From Branchiostoma belcheri (Eukaryota > Chordata > Leptocardii > Amphioxiformes > Branchiostomatidae), in assembly GCF_001625305.1 (NCBI RefSeq), contig NW_017802603.1, forward strand, positions 329,585-393,584: DNA of 64,000 bases, given 5' to 3'. Shown piece by piece: positions 1 to 14,049 of the stretch. Both the position numbers and the translations under genes were made by a program. How positions within the stretch are numbered: the stretch's first letter is position 1; the number at the start of each line of letters is the position of its first letter. The notes under the pieces were generated by a model that was not told the origin of the DNA, did not search any database, and worked only from the letters and a program-made list of their open reading frames with translations.

Positions 1-576
1 GCTAATTTGTCAACGCAGGTCGGGATATAACCTTCTTATCCAATATGTTGTCTTTTGCCGGGGTTTCGACATTTCCTCAGATTGATGGGAGAGGAGGTTG
101 TCTCGGGGTCATCTCCTGCTTTATTAGCTAGTGATTCCCTACAAAAACGAACAGCGGAGAGATAAATTACGCAGCAATGATGACTTGAAAAGGTCTCCCT
201 CTCACCATTTAAGAGCCGAGATATAAATCTTCGGGGGCAACTCAATTAAACTCCAGCGGCACGTTCAATCAAAACTTGCCAAGAACTCCGTGATGTGAGA
301 TAATAAAATCATGTCATTTCGCGTTTTCATCGCCGGAATATAAATCTAATTTTTGCGACGCGCCACAATTAAAGTGGAGATGTTGTCCGTTATGAAAATG
401 GCGGGAATTTGCGATCACGACACCGCCTTCTACCTAATGCAACGCATATGTTTTCTGGGAAAGTACCAAAGTTTGGAAGGAAGTTGCACCCAAAATGTTG
501 TATGACTCGAGTTCAGTACTTATTATCCGTAAGTTTCTGATCTTAATTAAAAAGTGCAAAATCATAATCATCACCG

Positions 577-643
577 TTTTCCATTGTTCTATTACAACAT
601 GGATGCTCTCCTTGGTGCTGAAGTAGAGGCTGATGCAGCCAAT
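577..643 (+). repeat. Diverged dispersed repeat, copy 1
   Basis: Shares about 67 bp with 1152-1217. The best-conserved core is ACAACATGG followed by TGCT, then TCCTTGGTGCTGAAGTA. Flanks differ beyond this. It looks like a fragment of an old repeat family; no element ends are visible. Confidence 0.6.
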
Positions 644-1151
644 ATGGTCCACGTCAAGGAAAATGATTGGATACATATGGTGCAGACCAGTAACATCTGG
701 ATTCATGCGTGGATACAGAGCCAGAAGAAGCACAAATTATCAGCTGTCTTTTTCAAAAATGATGAGAAATGTAGTTAAAAAGAGGAATGTACACAAACAA
801 TGCACCAATTCAACAACCAGCCAGTATCATGACGGATACTTAGCTTCATTTTGGAAATATGCAGATTGATACGGTCTACATGTAGGCCACCCCATCAACA
901 AGTTTCTTAAAGACAACGTCCAGACACCAGCCAGAGTATGCCTTTGACATTAGAATTACCGTTCTGTTGAGCTTTCTATGTTGTACAAGTGAGAGGTTCA
1001 TGGAGCAGGAGTGAGAGAGAGTCCTCTACGTCGGCTATTTTTTCAGACAAATATTGACGACCAGTGAAAATGTGCCAAGAATATGTTGGTGCTAGATATG
1101 ATACCCGTTTTTAATTCAGATTCCAAAAGCGCGCACTTAGAATCAGCCCAA

Positions 1152-1217
1152 TTTTCCATTAATTTAATACAACATGGCTGCTGTCCTTGGTGCTGAAGTA
1201 AAGGTTGAAGTAGGCAA
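1152..1217 (+). repeat. Diverged dispersed repeat, copy 2
   Basis: Second copy of the repeat at 577-643, in direct orientation about 575 bp away, with the same core TCCTTGGTGCTGAAGTA. Confidence 0.6.
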
Positions 1218-2094
1218 ACAGATGAGGCCGTTGAAAACACTTGCATCACAGCAGTCCAGCTTTCAATCACGTCTAGTAATTGAAAAGATGAGTGTTTCAC
1301 CTGATCAGCACTGCTCTAGAGGGATATAGATGAGAACAATAGCGAGGAAACAAAGAAAGATGTAATTGTGAAGCTGTGAAAAGTCCCAAAAGTAAAACGT
1401 CACTGCTCCAGAGTTTGTCTGTCTGAGAACTTCTATCGTCTTACTGCAAAGTTTCCTCCGCTGACTCCAGTACGGGATATGGTGGTGCAATAATCTGCAC
1501 GCACAGATGAATGCCTAGGACCTGTATCCAGAAAACACCTCCGGTTCCTGCAGCTTGCATTAAAGTCTTGTCGCTCTCCTTCCCAGGGGAGCGTGGATAT
1601 CAAAGAGAAGTCTTTTCGGAAGTCTGCTCATCAAAGTCGATCGGTTCGCAGTCACTTGGGGAGAAGTGGGGGTCACGGGGTCCCCTCTACTGGGACGCCG
1701 GTATAAGCCGGGAAATTCTCTATCGGGCCGGGAGGATATTGGTTGTCGGATACCTGGGACGTGTTTTCTCCGCGAGCCGAGCTAGTTAATCGGAGATCAT
1801 AACACCGTGTCGCCAGTGTCGTTATGGCCAACAAACTAATTATTATCAATATGATTTTCTTTAAGTATCTTGGAGTCTGGCGGCATGCGGCGGGGGGCCT
1901 CGGCGCGGCAGGGAACGGCTGTGATTGATCGTTTACCTTCCATCTCATATCTCCGCGCGGTGGCCCGTAGCCAAATACAATATTATTAATATTCTTCTCT
2001 TTCCGTCAATCTCTGCAGCTCAGACAGGCGGAAGAGCGCCACAGATCCAGGCCGAGGCCCGGAATGCCTAATCCGCGCATGGACCGAACCATCA

Positions 2095-2145
2095 GGGGAC
2101 ACGTCGCAAAATATTAGCTGTTCCGCTTGGGGACATGTCGCAAAA
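2095..2145. repeat. Short direct repeat of a GC-rich motif
   Basis: GGGGACACGTCGCAAAA (2095-2111) is repeated as GGGGACATGTCGCAAAA (2129-2145), 34 bp apart, inside a GC-rich non-coding block. Paired sites for a DNA-binding factor are possible but unproven. Confidence 0.55.
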
Positions 2146-4789
2146 ATTACCGCCCGGTCCCAAACGTTCCGCGGGACGGAAACGCGACATAATTGTTTAT
2201 TAGAAAAGTGCAAACAGTTGCAGCGATTATTTATTGGCCGTACAGGCATGAGACATCGCTCGGGGCCCCTCCGAGACAGCTCACATCGATCGCAAGGAAA
2301 TTTGTAGTAATGAATGCAATTATTTCTTTCATTACATTATATTGTTAGCATTAATGACACATTATGTCAAGTTAAAAGCTTAACCTCAATCGATTGCAGG
2401 GATTATAATGTCAACTAATAGCATTGCTGTTGATTTTTCAACCCCGTGATAAATGAGGGCCTGCGACATTGTCATATATTTTTAACGAAATTGTCGAAAT
2501 TCCTGGCCCGGGGGAGTCACCTCTATTACAATTGGTGATGATTCATTCAGACAGCATGTCAATTCAGGGGCACTGGAAATCAACCCGCCGCCAGATATGG
2601 ACAACCTTCCTTCTAAATGATCCCGGCTCAAATCAAACGGAGACTTAAGTGGGGGGAAAACATCTCTACAAGCTGTAATATTCCCGCCCGCCTGGAGAGT
2701 CCGGACAACTCCGGCGCACTGGCATTAGCGACCTCCACTAGACGAGCGTATATCGACGTGGTGATTTATAAACTCATTTCAACCGGGGCACTAATCCATT
2801 TTAACGTAATTAAAGTGCCCCTGTTTTCCCATCTCCCCAGCATGGGTGTTAATCACGTTCGGTACCATGCATATGCCCTCGCCTTTTCTCCCCCCTATAA
2901 GCGCTCTCTAATTGATGATCTTCAACTTTTTACCAGATAACCTTTTCGACAGAGATAAGGCGCGCTAAAGGACTACAAGCGCGTTCGCCGGGAGAGGGAA
3001 TTAAGGTGGAGAATTTTGTCCTGAGGGGAAAATACGAATAGACGTTTAGGCCCTAATTGTCTGTGGTTTCACCCATCTGTCTGGGGAAATTCGACTGGAA
3101 ATCTAATTCCTACCTATGCTGGAGAATCCCAGTCATAAATTCTGTGCTGTCATGGGGAAAGGCTGTCAAATAAAGTACGCCGAGAAAGGCTTTGGCATTT
3201 CGCAATCGACAACCCCGATAGGGGTTCTTCTGGGGGTGGAAAAACTTGATGAAAATTCATCTTCTGACATTAAGATGAATGATCCCGGATCAAGACATCG
3301 GGGAAAATCGTTTCTCCAGCAATTTTGCGCAAGGAGGGAATTAGATTACATGCGTAAGAGATATGCGGTATCTTGGCTTTGTTTCGCGCCGTGAATCAAT
3401 TTTTCTTCCGTTTTTAACGACGTCATTTTTCGTCTCTGCCTCTTATCAAAATGACACGATAAGGGGATGGCGCTATTATTGCGAAGCCATGCACCGGTAG
3501 TCAACTAAACAAATGATCCCCACTCAAAGTGTTTCTTTATCAGATCGAAGCCCTGCTGTATATCCTGCCCCATTTCATCTTACCAAGCGCGCTGTCAGAA
3601 CCCATAGAAGAACGTAATAGGCCTCCTAATGGCTCCAGCGTGTTCTACAGACGACTCCTCAGTCCCGTCAGCACGGCTCAGCCCAGGAGGAACGGAAAGC
3701 CAGCTTCTTCCAACAATCGATAAGAGCAGATTGCCAGAGATGCTGCTCACCCTTAATGGCTTTTTCTCATCGTTTTGCGTCCTATTAATGTCACGCCTCC
3801 GCTTCGTAATGGAGGAATTCGCCAACTGCCGCTGCTGCTAATTGGAAGCTCGTAGTTCGATGATAGAGGCCGGGAGGACGCTTAAGAGGAATTGATAGAA
3901 TTGATCGACGAGCGAGCAAGGAGGGCAAAAGGCGCCGACATGTTCGCTTGGCTCGAAAACTGTCAACATCACACACCATTGTAATAGTTACTAACACAAA
4001 AACCATTCCCACTCATACAATAACTTTGGAGATGATTTTTGGACGATTGAACTACAGACAGACTTGTAAGTACCCGGTAAAAGGCATGTTGTTATAGCAC
4101 GGATCAGGGCAGTCGTACAGCTGAATTCGATGGCACGATTTCTACATTTACTTTAATTCTATGTATGTGTAATGTCTCGATCGTATGTAAACGATATAGT
4201 CGTCCTGTATAGTAAGTACACTGCTACATAAAGTGTACGGTTCTGAACGTTTTACAAGGTAATGGAGTAAAAGGCCTTTAGGATAAATGCGCACGTATAC
4301 ACGTCATGAAGTAGGAGAGTTGGAACAGCATAAACTTTACCTGCCATAGTAATAATACCCAATATCTCTTGAAATGTAATCACTGGATCAACAAATCATG
4401 TTTACAAACAGGCGGAAAGCGCAATCTTTCTCCCTTCTAATCACGCCGCAACTTGATGAAGAATAGAACAATTAAAGGTTTTATTAACGAGTTCAGCTTG
4501 ATTGCTTCCCTTAATAACGTAATTTCCTGTAATCTGTTTCAGCAGCCCCGGGCTATAGAGTTACACGTTGTAAGCTATTGACGGCTTGTAGAGTAAACTT
4601 AGTTTTCACGGGGATTTTATTACAGTAAAGTTAAAATCCTTCTCTCTGTTCATGGAGATGTGTGACATCAAAAGTTCTGATAGGTCTTAGAGCCTGTCTT
4701 GAACTAACAGCAACGTTAAGATTTTACCTCCTCTGTGCTTGATGAGTTGCTTTATTTGCATCGAAATTTACCGTTCAAAATGGTGGTAA

Positions 4790-4914
4790 GTATCTGAAAA
4801 AAGAAATGAAAAAAAGAAGAAAATTCAACATTTTTTTCTTTTTTTTGTAGACGTATCTGAAAAAAGAAATGAAAAATGAAAATTCAACATTATTTTCCTT
4901 TTTTGTTGGTAGAC
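4790..4914. repeat. Tandem duplication of a ~62-bp A/T-rich unit
   Basis: Two adjacent copies (4790-4852 and 4853-4914), each starting GTATCTGAAAAAAGAAATGA, passing through AAAATTCAACATT and a T-rich run, and ending GTAGAC. They differ by small indels in the homopolymer runs. Confidence 0.85.
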
Positions 4915-7900
4915 GTAATCATATCATATCAATGATTTTGTTAAAATGCAAAGATGTGTGGTATGATGTATCTATACGCGATTTTTATCTATCACAAAAA
5001 TCCCTCTACCAAATAAAAATCTCTTTTTCAATGTGTGTTCTTGCATCAATCCTTCCCGTACCACTTGTGTCTGTGTGTGGCGCGTTTTAATGTCCTCACA
5101 CACCTCAATTAGGCCTTACTAGGCATGACAGTTGCTCCTGGAGAATTCACAAAACTCTCCCACTATTTCCCGGATTTGGTCAGACGACGTAATACGGACA
5201 TTGCCTGCCCTTTTGCCTTCCAGAACGATATGCAATAAAAGAAATAATGTGTCCACCGACGCCAGGGTGTCGGACGTGCGGGTTTAGAAGGCAGAGCCGA
5301 TAATGTGGTACTTTGGCCCGAGCACCCAATACTTAGTAGCCGTTAGGGGAAAGGACTGTAAACATTGCAGGCAGCCTTAATGATAATGAGTCTGTCAACT
5401 TCGCATCGGATCTATCGGACCTGGGGCTAGGTTCGGAGACCCTGTCTCAAGCTAAGGGCTAGGTCTGTTGGGGAGTGTCTGTATTTGTTATTTATTCTCA
5501 GAGAAAGGCTTAATCTTGTTCTTGCACCAACAGAAAAATGCTTTTTAACGGAAACCTACAAGAAAGCATTTTGTTTTCGTTGTACCTTGTATACGGAGTG
5601 ATCTGGATTAGAAGGGCTGAAAAAGGCACAGGTCAAAAATGATGCATCAAATTTCTCATATTTGAGAGTTCAACTTACGTAGGTGATGAAATCCATCAGG
5701 TGTGGAATACAATATACGGAGGAGCCTCCATCAGCCGATTGACATGCATTTTCTAAGGATTGGCTCTGTCATCGTCTTCATGCAAGAAACAAGAACAACG
5801 GATTTGGTGCGCGTAAGAATATCACTTAATCGAAATGTTGATGCAATCATATTATTTGTATAGTCCAACAAATTATTCAGCTGACGAATTGTGCATTTCT
5901 ACATACATACATTCAGCTATTTATGCGTCATCATCACCATCATCAACAAGTGATGGCATTTTTAGCCTTCATACTGTCTGTACTTCACCAACTCTTTAAT
6001 GGTGCCGACTGCTTGTAGTAATCCTTCCAGAAGTACCAGTTCGATGCTTTCATCCTTCTGTATCAGTATAGAAGTATCTACCAAGCATGGCGCCGCTCGT
6101 AAGAACATCTACATGACGCCACCCCGCGGCCAGTTCGTTAACTACAGTTCATCCCGCCTGTTCATCGGGCGTGTCCCGTGACAAGTTGTCCTCAGGCGCG
6201 AGGACTTTTCCGACAGTTACTCTCACGAAACAACAGAAAAGTCTGGGATCTTTACGAGTTTCAAGTTCAGTCCTGAGTACCATTTTGCCCATAAATAATG
6301 GTGCATCCGGCTAGAAAGAGACAAGCAAAGTTGATAGCGGCGCAGAGCTCCTAATTTCCCGGTATCTGATGGCTGCTATCAGATACGGGCATTTTCACGA
6401 CCGTAGCTGTTTTTCAGGACTCACTTTAGTGCGTTTAACGCATGAGATTCGGCGCCCTTACTCCTCCTGTTGGACAGTTCAGTTAATCGAATTTTCTCCG
6501 CCGACGCCTGATTTATGTCAGGGATAAAAGTCTGTGATTGCAGTATGGGAACGAGAGGAGGACCTACACTACAGTACGTTGTAGACATTCAAACAAGGCG
6601 TCATGTAGTAAAGTACCGTACAACAAAAAATACCACAGGCATTTCAGTTGTCAAACATTTCTTCATGTATGGAGATGAAATTTGATGACGACACCTAAAA
6701 TGTCGTCTCAAAAATATCCTTCGAACGTTGTCCTGTGAAAGTTGAGGAAAGTTTGTCTCGCCACTGTCATGTGATTAGGGATGGCGCGGACTCACAAGTC
6801 ACGGGTTTGATGTCCCGATAAAAGTCTATGTTATGCTGCGATTGGCAGTTAAAAATGTCCATTATGAATCCGGGATGTGGCGGTTTACACGCTGACCTCG
6901 CTCGTGTTGGGGCAGGGAGGCTTGGCGCGCATACTAGGTCACCAGCTATCATATAACGCAGTATTCCCCGCAAACAAACAACTTTCACACGGATTGACTC
7001 CGTCGTTTGGCGGTAATGGGCATACCGCACATTATTAAACCTGATATGGAATGTATTATAAGACTGCCCCAGTAAAACTCTGAGGACTTTTATGCCATCC
7101 AGGCCGTGATATATAGCTCCTATCCTTAGCGCTCAGCGGAACCGAACCGCCGCACCTTGTGCTAATTCATCAGCCCGCTCACACTAATACGGTTAGAGAC
7201 TTTTGATTGGCATTCCGATCGGACGACATTTTTCAATAAGTTTCTTTTCCCGCCAACACGGTCCCCCAGGGGTAGCCTACAGCGGCGAGCGAAGGAAACG
7301 TCGGGTTATAAAGCAGGTTATTACCGAACAGAGAGAGATCAAGAAAAAGAAATGACTCAACAGAGAACGATAAATCAGGATACAATGGACAAATTGCGGC
7401 TTCTTGACCTTTGAACAATAGATTAACGATATCAACGCCACATATCACGAATCGGTCGGCAAATGGAGTGCCTACATCTGATTCTCGTAATGAAACAGAT
7501 TCAAGACTGATATTTCCGCGCGTCGACGATAGCTTGAGAGATGAGGGATGTCTTAATAACGATTTCTGTCATAAATTACGCGCGCAATATCTGCTGACGC
7601 AAGCTCAAGTCGTCTGACAGTGTACGTTTTACTAGTCGGTCGATAGATCTTCCCGATTTTGAGTAAAGTTGGGCCTACGCAGGAGAGCAATGGTCGAGCT
7701 GATGTAATAAAGAAACCCTGAGTTGTCACATTAGTGACTTACAACAGCAAACTTGGTAATCGTAACCGTTAAAGCTATTATTTCAAGTGATCCTAAGTCA
7801 TGCAGGGACACAAACTTCTGAGGACGCTGAGAAGCTCTCCCGTCCTCTCCCGTAGCCGAGTCGGCTGCAAGGAAAACATTAGCGGCTAACGGGCCCACTC

Positions 7901-8751
7901 CCTCCCAGTCCGCCAAGACATCTTGACTGCCTCGCTCGACAAGATAAATGGGAGTTTTATGTGCTCCCTGTTCATTAGCCGACTGATGAATGCTCCCGCT
8001 GGTACCGACTGCGGAATTCTTCTAGGCGTTCAGTGATATACGATATACCCTGAAGTACTGTAGGACCCGTAAAAAACAAAACCTTCCCAAAGAAAGGAGC
8101 AAAATAATACATACTTCACTCAAGAAGCTACTAAAGGCTTCTTAAGCGTTCTTCCATACCGGGTGTATAAGGTTATGGTGATGAAATGAGTCGGTTGCGC
8201 TAAAGAGATGTCAGACTGCTGGAGGGCTAAGATATCCTGGGTAGTCTGTTGTCTCTTGGGAACAAAGAGTTCAGAAGTTCACACAGCCGACACTTCATTT
8301 AACACGGTCATCGGGGTTGGGTAGCCGAGAGATGCCTGTTTAGCCACGGTCCTCCCCAGCCGTGCCTGCCAGCCGCACTTCTACACCCTCCCACCCACCA
8401 CTACTGTGACGGCAGGCCGTCATAAACATTTAGATGAGTTTATTATAAGTTTATCGCTCGTTTCCGACGCGCTTTAACGCGTCAGTGCGACGCTGAGATT
8501 GATTTAGTCCACGGCGGCGCGTTCTGGGGAAATTGGTGAATATAGTTTGTATCATTTCATCGCTGATATCTCTATCTAGTCACGGTTGAGAGAAGAATGC
8601 GCGCGTTTGAAACAAAACATGCCGTCGGCCGCCATTTCCGATGGATTCGGCTCAGGAAAACATGCGGTCAGGTCAAGTGAGACTCTGCACTTACAGTAGC
8701 AATGGACCCTACTTTTTTCGACCAATAACTTTACTATTTAATGGTGGGGAA

Positions 8752-8769
8752 AACACTAGATCTAGTGTT
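8752..8769. repeat. Perfect 18-bp palindrome
   Basis: AACACTAGATCTAGTGTT is fully self-complementary, with no loop bases. It could be a dimeric protein binding site or chance. Confidence 0.6.
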
Positions 8770-9180
8770 GCCAACTTGTGTAACAGCGAGTGATACACGG
8801 CATTGAATTGTGTCGGGGGTAACACTTGTCACAAATGTTTATATAAAAGTAGCGGTACATGTTAAAGAGGGCGCATCCTCGGAATGACCTGTCGTTAGGA
8901 GCATGTGTTTTGAGGAGAATCCATATTTGATCTGACGCCACATTAACAATTATCAATCACTTTCACACATGTTGTAAAAGCTGCGAAAAAGGAATGGAAT
9001 TTGCAGAGGGTTTTGGCGGGAAGGGACACACAAACAGGAAGAGGTCCATGTTGACGTCTCTGTCTGAGGACGGGACCAAGGTCTCTCCGGGAAGGGCACT
9101 CAGGTCACCACATGGAGGCTGGAAGATGGCCTCCGTAATCCTGTCTTAATTTCCTGACTTTATCCCGCAGCTGACAGATC

Positions 9181-9196
9181 CTGCAGGATCCTGCAG
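9181..9196. repeat. Perfect 16-bp palindrome
   Basis: CTGCAGGATCCTGCAG is self-complementary and partly overlaps a direct repeat of ATCCTGCAG. Confidence 0.55.
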
Positions 9197-10410
9197 ACTT
9201 GAGGACCGGGGACTTGACCCGCGCACAGACGGGAACTTTACCACGCTCCATTCATCACCACGGGTATATGACCAGTGTGAGTGGCAAGCAGGACAGAGGG
9301 ATTGGAACGGACACATGGAGGGTTCATTTTCTGCTTCTAATGTAATTATGGCACGGTGAACTCTGGGTTGGCACGTTAGTGGGACGAGGACGCCCTCCTG
9401 TCAGGAAGTGCCCCCAGAAATCCTGTCCACATGCGTGTCGGAACACACAGAACATCGGCCACAACTAGCTGGCAAATCATCTTTAATAGCACCTTACTTC
9501 ACCTTACTTCACCAAGGAGGCTAAAACCTGAAACAAAATGTCACCAAAGATCTGTTTTGGGACAGTAAAAAAAGTGCCGACATATAGTGTATAGCTGCCT
9601 TTCACACGAAATGTATGGCACAGGGTGATAAATATTTATTGAATGCCACTAAGTGAAAACTATGACGTCATAATGTGGATTAAAAAGAGTTAGAATATGT
9701 CTAAGAAACGAAGCACACAGAAACACTGCCTACTGCAACTGCTCTCAACACGTTATGAAACAATTAACCAACTTATTTCTAGTCCATGTACTCAAGCGTC
9801 ACACGTATTAGTTAATGTCCAGTTTACAACCATGATTGAAAGCGAACGAAAATGTAGGAAGCCAAAGATAAACAAACAAGACAGAATCACCACGAAGCAA
9901 GGTTTTGCAGTGTACAAACATTGCCATATATAAATCGGACAGAACTATTCAACTATCTAACTACTTAGAACGGGTAAAGCGCAAAATATATAACTTCAAC
10001 GACAATGTAACCTGCATGAATCAAACAACACTGGGAAAACATTGTCCAGAAAGCCCGGAAAGCTGCAATTAACCGATATGATATGAAGATAAACAATTTG
10101 TGTTTCCTCTCTTTGGAAAAAAACTCGTCAGTAAACATCATCCGTCATACGAACTGTCCACGGCTGTCACGGGAGATGGATCCGAGATGTCATTCTCGTT
10201 CCCAGGTGAGGGCCAGGCTCAGCTGTTCAGAACAGATTAAACGATTACAGAGACCTTCTGTGATTGGTTCCCTCCATGTCGTGCAAACATCAATGTGAAT
10301 CTCCAGGCGAGCTGGGAGGAGGGGTGGCATGGCAGAGATTGGAGGAATCTTTCTATGTCACACAGGAACTACTGTATCTGATACTTATCCCTTGTTGTGT
10401 TGGGTCAAGG

Positions 10411-10411
10411 A

Positions 10412-10442
<31 letters not shown>

Positions 10443-10455
10443 CATGTGTGTGTGC
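10411..10455. repeat. Compound (TG)n(TA)n microsatellite
   Basis: A TG dinucleotide run passes into a TA run, then ATCATG and a second short TG run. Confidence 0.9.
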
Positions 10456-13400
10456 AAGGGCTATAATATTTTTTCAACATTCATACAGCGACTCAACCCC
10501 TACCCCATAGGGATTTCACTGACAAGGGCACGACAAACATACATCTATATTCATCAACCTATCTATCTACCTATTAACAGATACAGCCTTCCAACCGTAT
10601 TGCAGACGTCCCATATAAGATAGTTTTGATTGATGGTATTTTTGTAATTGAGGTAATATTTGTATTACTTTTGTCCGTGAGTTTGGTCAGCTGAAAATCT
10701 CAGCAAGGATGCTAGACAGACATCTATCTGTCTTTATAACGCTGAATAAAAGGACAAATGAATGAAAACAACAACAACGAAGAATCGAAGCAGGTAAACA
10801 TATAAAACAAGGTAAATATAAACGGATAAATACATATAAGAACATGACATGAATTCTATTCATTGACCAACTTTTTGGACGCCCTTTTCTTTTTAGTCAA
10901 AATTATGTTGCACAGATGTATCAGTCTACATGTGTCGAGCCAGTACTTGTTGTACCACTTGAACAAAGAGGTTTACTTGACTAGAACAAGTAGAAGCCCA
11001 GACGTCCATGTATGTCTTCTTTGGAAATCACAAATATTTCCACTAATCTGTGTCAAACGGTTATCAATGATTGGCCAGGCCGTTTGGGTGATTGATGAGC
11101 TGAAAATTTCTAATAATATTTTATGTAATAGATTTAATTGACAGTGTGGCCAATCATTCGGATACATGTAGTGTGTAAGTATGGGACCACATAACAACTG
11201 CATCGAATTGAGAAAAAAATTCGCCTGCCATATCTAAGGCACCAAATTTAAACACAAGTCAACAATCGAAAAGTAATAATTGAGATATAGCCTGTATTAG
11301 TTATATCGGAACATCTTGAGTCACGCAGAGGCACACAGAGAGGAGTCTATGATAGTCGTCCATTAGAAATGGGGCTGCTCATTAAAACTGTCCCGTGGAA
11401 ATGACCGTAAAATGCACCATCTACTCACACAGAGGCGGTGCCGCTAAGCTCGCTCTACGGCAAAGACGGTGATTGTTTTCCCTTTTACGGGTATATTAAG
11501 CTTTAATCCGATATGTTAGGTTCAGGCTTTTGAACGATATGGTAAAGATTACTATATGATACAACTTGTTGCAAAAGGATTTTCGCTTTGTTGCCAAACT
11601 ATACATATACATTCCCTTTGCATGAAAGCCGCAGAATCAAAGACTGGAAACAAATGTGGCCCAAGCAGACAATAATATCTAATTCTGCACTTCTTTTCTT
11701 CCGATCGGAGCCATCGCTGTGCATGAGGGGCCATCCTGACAATTACCGTGACGATCGAGGGCAGTTTTTGAAAACTCCTTCTCCTGACTAATGAATTCTT
11801 GTTGCTCCAACGCCGTCCGATGAAAGGCCGTTGTAAGATTTCCAACTGGCGAACAAGAATCAAACGCAGACCTTGAGGCTGCTCTGACTCTGCGTGATGT
11901 CTTTGCCGTCGCGGCGGAGAGCCCTCACCCTTTCATCGCTCGCGTGAGGGGGTGATCGCGCCAAGTCTTCCTAGCGCTACTCGCTGAATCATCCAGACAA
12001 CTGAATAACAAGCGTAAAACTTTGAGCAGGCTCTACCCATACGAGTTCCGTTCTGTCTAACGACTCGAGGATGCCCTCCCCCATTTTTCAAGCCCCCGCT
12101 TTTTCGTACTTGAACCGACGCCCCCCGCCGCGCCTGTCTTTAAAACTACGTAAATAAATTTTGGAGCGGGCACCTGATATCCAAATCACACGAAATTGTT
12201 TCAAGATGGTGCATGTAGAAAGGCTGACGAGGCGAAAGTACGTGAGTGGAGTAGGAGCATGACTTGGCGAGGGTGTGAGACATAAGATGTGCTGAGGAAT
12301 AGACAGAAGATGACGAGTTCAACCAGAGTCCACTCGGCGCGTGGTACATGGCTGTCAGTGGGTAGCGTAGTTAGCGGGTCCTTTGATGTTCCCGGGCCCT
12401 TTTTGGATCTATGAATTCTCCCTGGTAACTACCACTCCACAGGTAATTACGCAAACGCCGATAATGGTTCCATAAAACACCACTGCAACTGCAACCAAAT
12501 TCCCACAAATTTTAAAGAGCATAATTGCATAGTTTTATTTCAATGTTTTGTTGTGCCGCGAAACGCAGAATATCGTCTGAAAACCTGTCGATCAAAGGCA
12601 GAGGATGTTCTGAATGCACCGCCTCATTAGCGACACTATTGCTCAGAAAGCGACCCGTAGCTACAGTCATCAAACTGCCTCAGTTCGAATGCTCGCATTG
12701 AAAATCATTCCGACCAAAGCACCTCCAACAAGAGCCGTTATTGTCTGGAGGCAAGGCAAGGAGCGGGCGCAGTGGTTCCAATAAGATGGGTTCCTTCTTT
12801 TGTCGATGCCCATTAATTAGGCTTGAATGCGCAAGTAGGGTTGTGTTTTTGTCTGGGCTGGATAGTGGTGTCAATGCGTGTGCTCACAGCTCGCTTAAAC
12901 GTTCGGAGCCGCCTTTAAACTTTGTCCCCCCGCTCTATAATTAAGTCGACCCGATAGTCTAGGCTGTGAGGGTTTGTCCGACAATTCCACGCTCTCTGCA
13001 AGAAAAGAGAAACCAGTGGGTCTTGTTTTTATATTTTTCTGGATGACCGGGCGTGCTTTTTTCCCATAGTGTCTGTGCAGGGACACGATCTGGGCACATT
13101 CATTCTGGGCCTGCTGTTTTTTCTGGCTACTCAGAAGGGAGTAAAGTGTCATTCATCCAACTGGAACGGGACGGCATCTCGCGGTTGGCAACATGCCGCA
13201 ACTTCCAAGCGTCGGAGAATGACACACATAAGGCCTCCTATAGCACACATTCCCATACACAATACTGAAATAACATCACTGAAGCCTCCACAGTTCTCTC
13301 TTTGGTTTTCGGCACAACCATGTTTACACGAAGTAACGCGCTGAAAATGTCTTTTTATGGGATTTCACACCACGGCTCCATTTGCTCGTTACCAAATCGC

Positions 13401-13759
13401 ACAAGAAATAACGACATTAGATTAAGCATGAAGCCAATCATTACCACGCATGCCAGAAGTTAGCTAGATAAACAGACCAGCAGTGTGAGACCGCTTGACA
13501 CCAGTCTGCGATATTTCCATGAAACTTTCATACAACAGTAAACCGATCGGTCGGCATGAGAACACCAAATCAGGAGACGAAGTCCAACATGTAGCCCTTT
13601 CATGGACCTTTCTCGATGTTATCAGAGAGATTTTTGTAGGAAATAAACATTCTGCAAGAAGCTTGTCCTGAGAAACTCTATCCACTCCAAACCAACCGCA
13701 CACGGAGCCAGGGGGCACCGTAACCTTCAGATTCCGTCAACGCGTTCCTTGAAAGAACA

Positions 13760-14035
13760 TCCTAATCAATTAACACTAGGTTTGTGGGGAGCGCCTCACA
13801 CGAAACTTGAGAAGTGAGGGGGCATCGCGAAAATTCAATTAGGCTAGGATAATTGTGCCTTAATGATGTTAACATCTGACAATGACAACTAATTATGGCC
13901 TCCCCAAAACGCGGTAAACAAAGCCTGGCAGAGGAAACGGAACGCACATGGCCCGTTAGCCCGCCAGCCGGGGGATTAATTAGTGCAGGAAAGTTTTAAC
14001 ACTTAGCAACTACGTGTTAATATACTCCTCGGGGT
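13760..14035. promoter_or_regulatory. Candidate homeodomain-responsive element upstream of Lbx
   Basis: About 275 bp with roughly eleven TAAT/ATTA cores, including CTAATCAATTAAC, CTAATTATGG and GGATTAATTAGT, against two to three expected by chance. It lies 1.7-2 kb 5' of the Lbx start codon. There are no coding features. An enhancer role is inferred. Confidence 0.4.
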
Positions 14036-14049
14036 CAATAAAGTTAGCT

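Larger units (their letters stand above)
1..13700. other. Non-coding region 5' of Lbx
   Basis: No gene is supported here. Open frames are short, lack codon bias and have no splice-consistent homology. GC-rich blocks near 1,600-3,000, 8,330-8,700 and 11,880-12,150 stand out from AT-rich background and could be regulatory. Octamer ATTTGCAT occurs at 4754-4761. Small repeats are listed separately. Confidence 0.6.
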
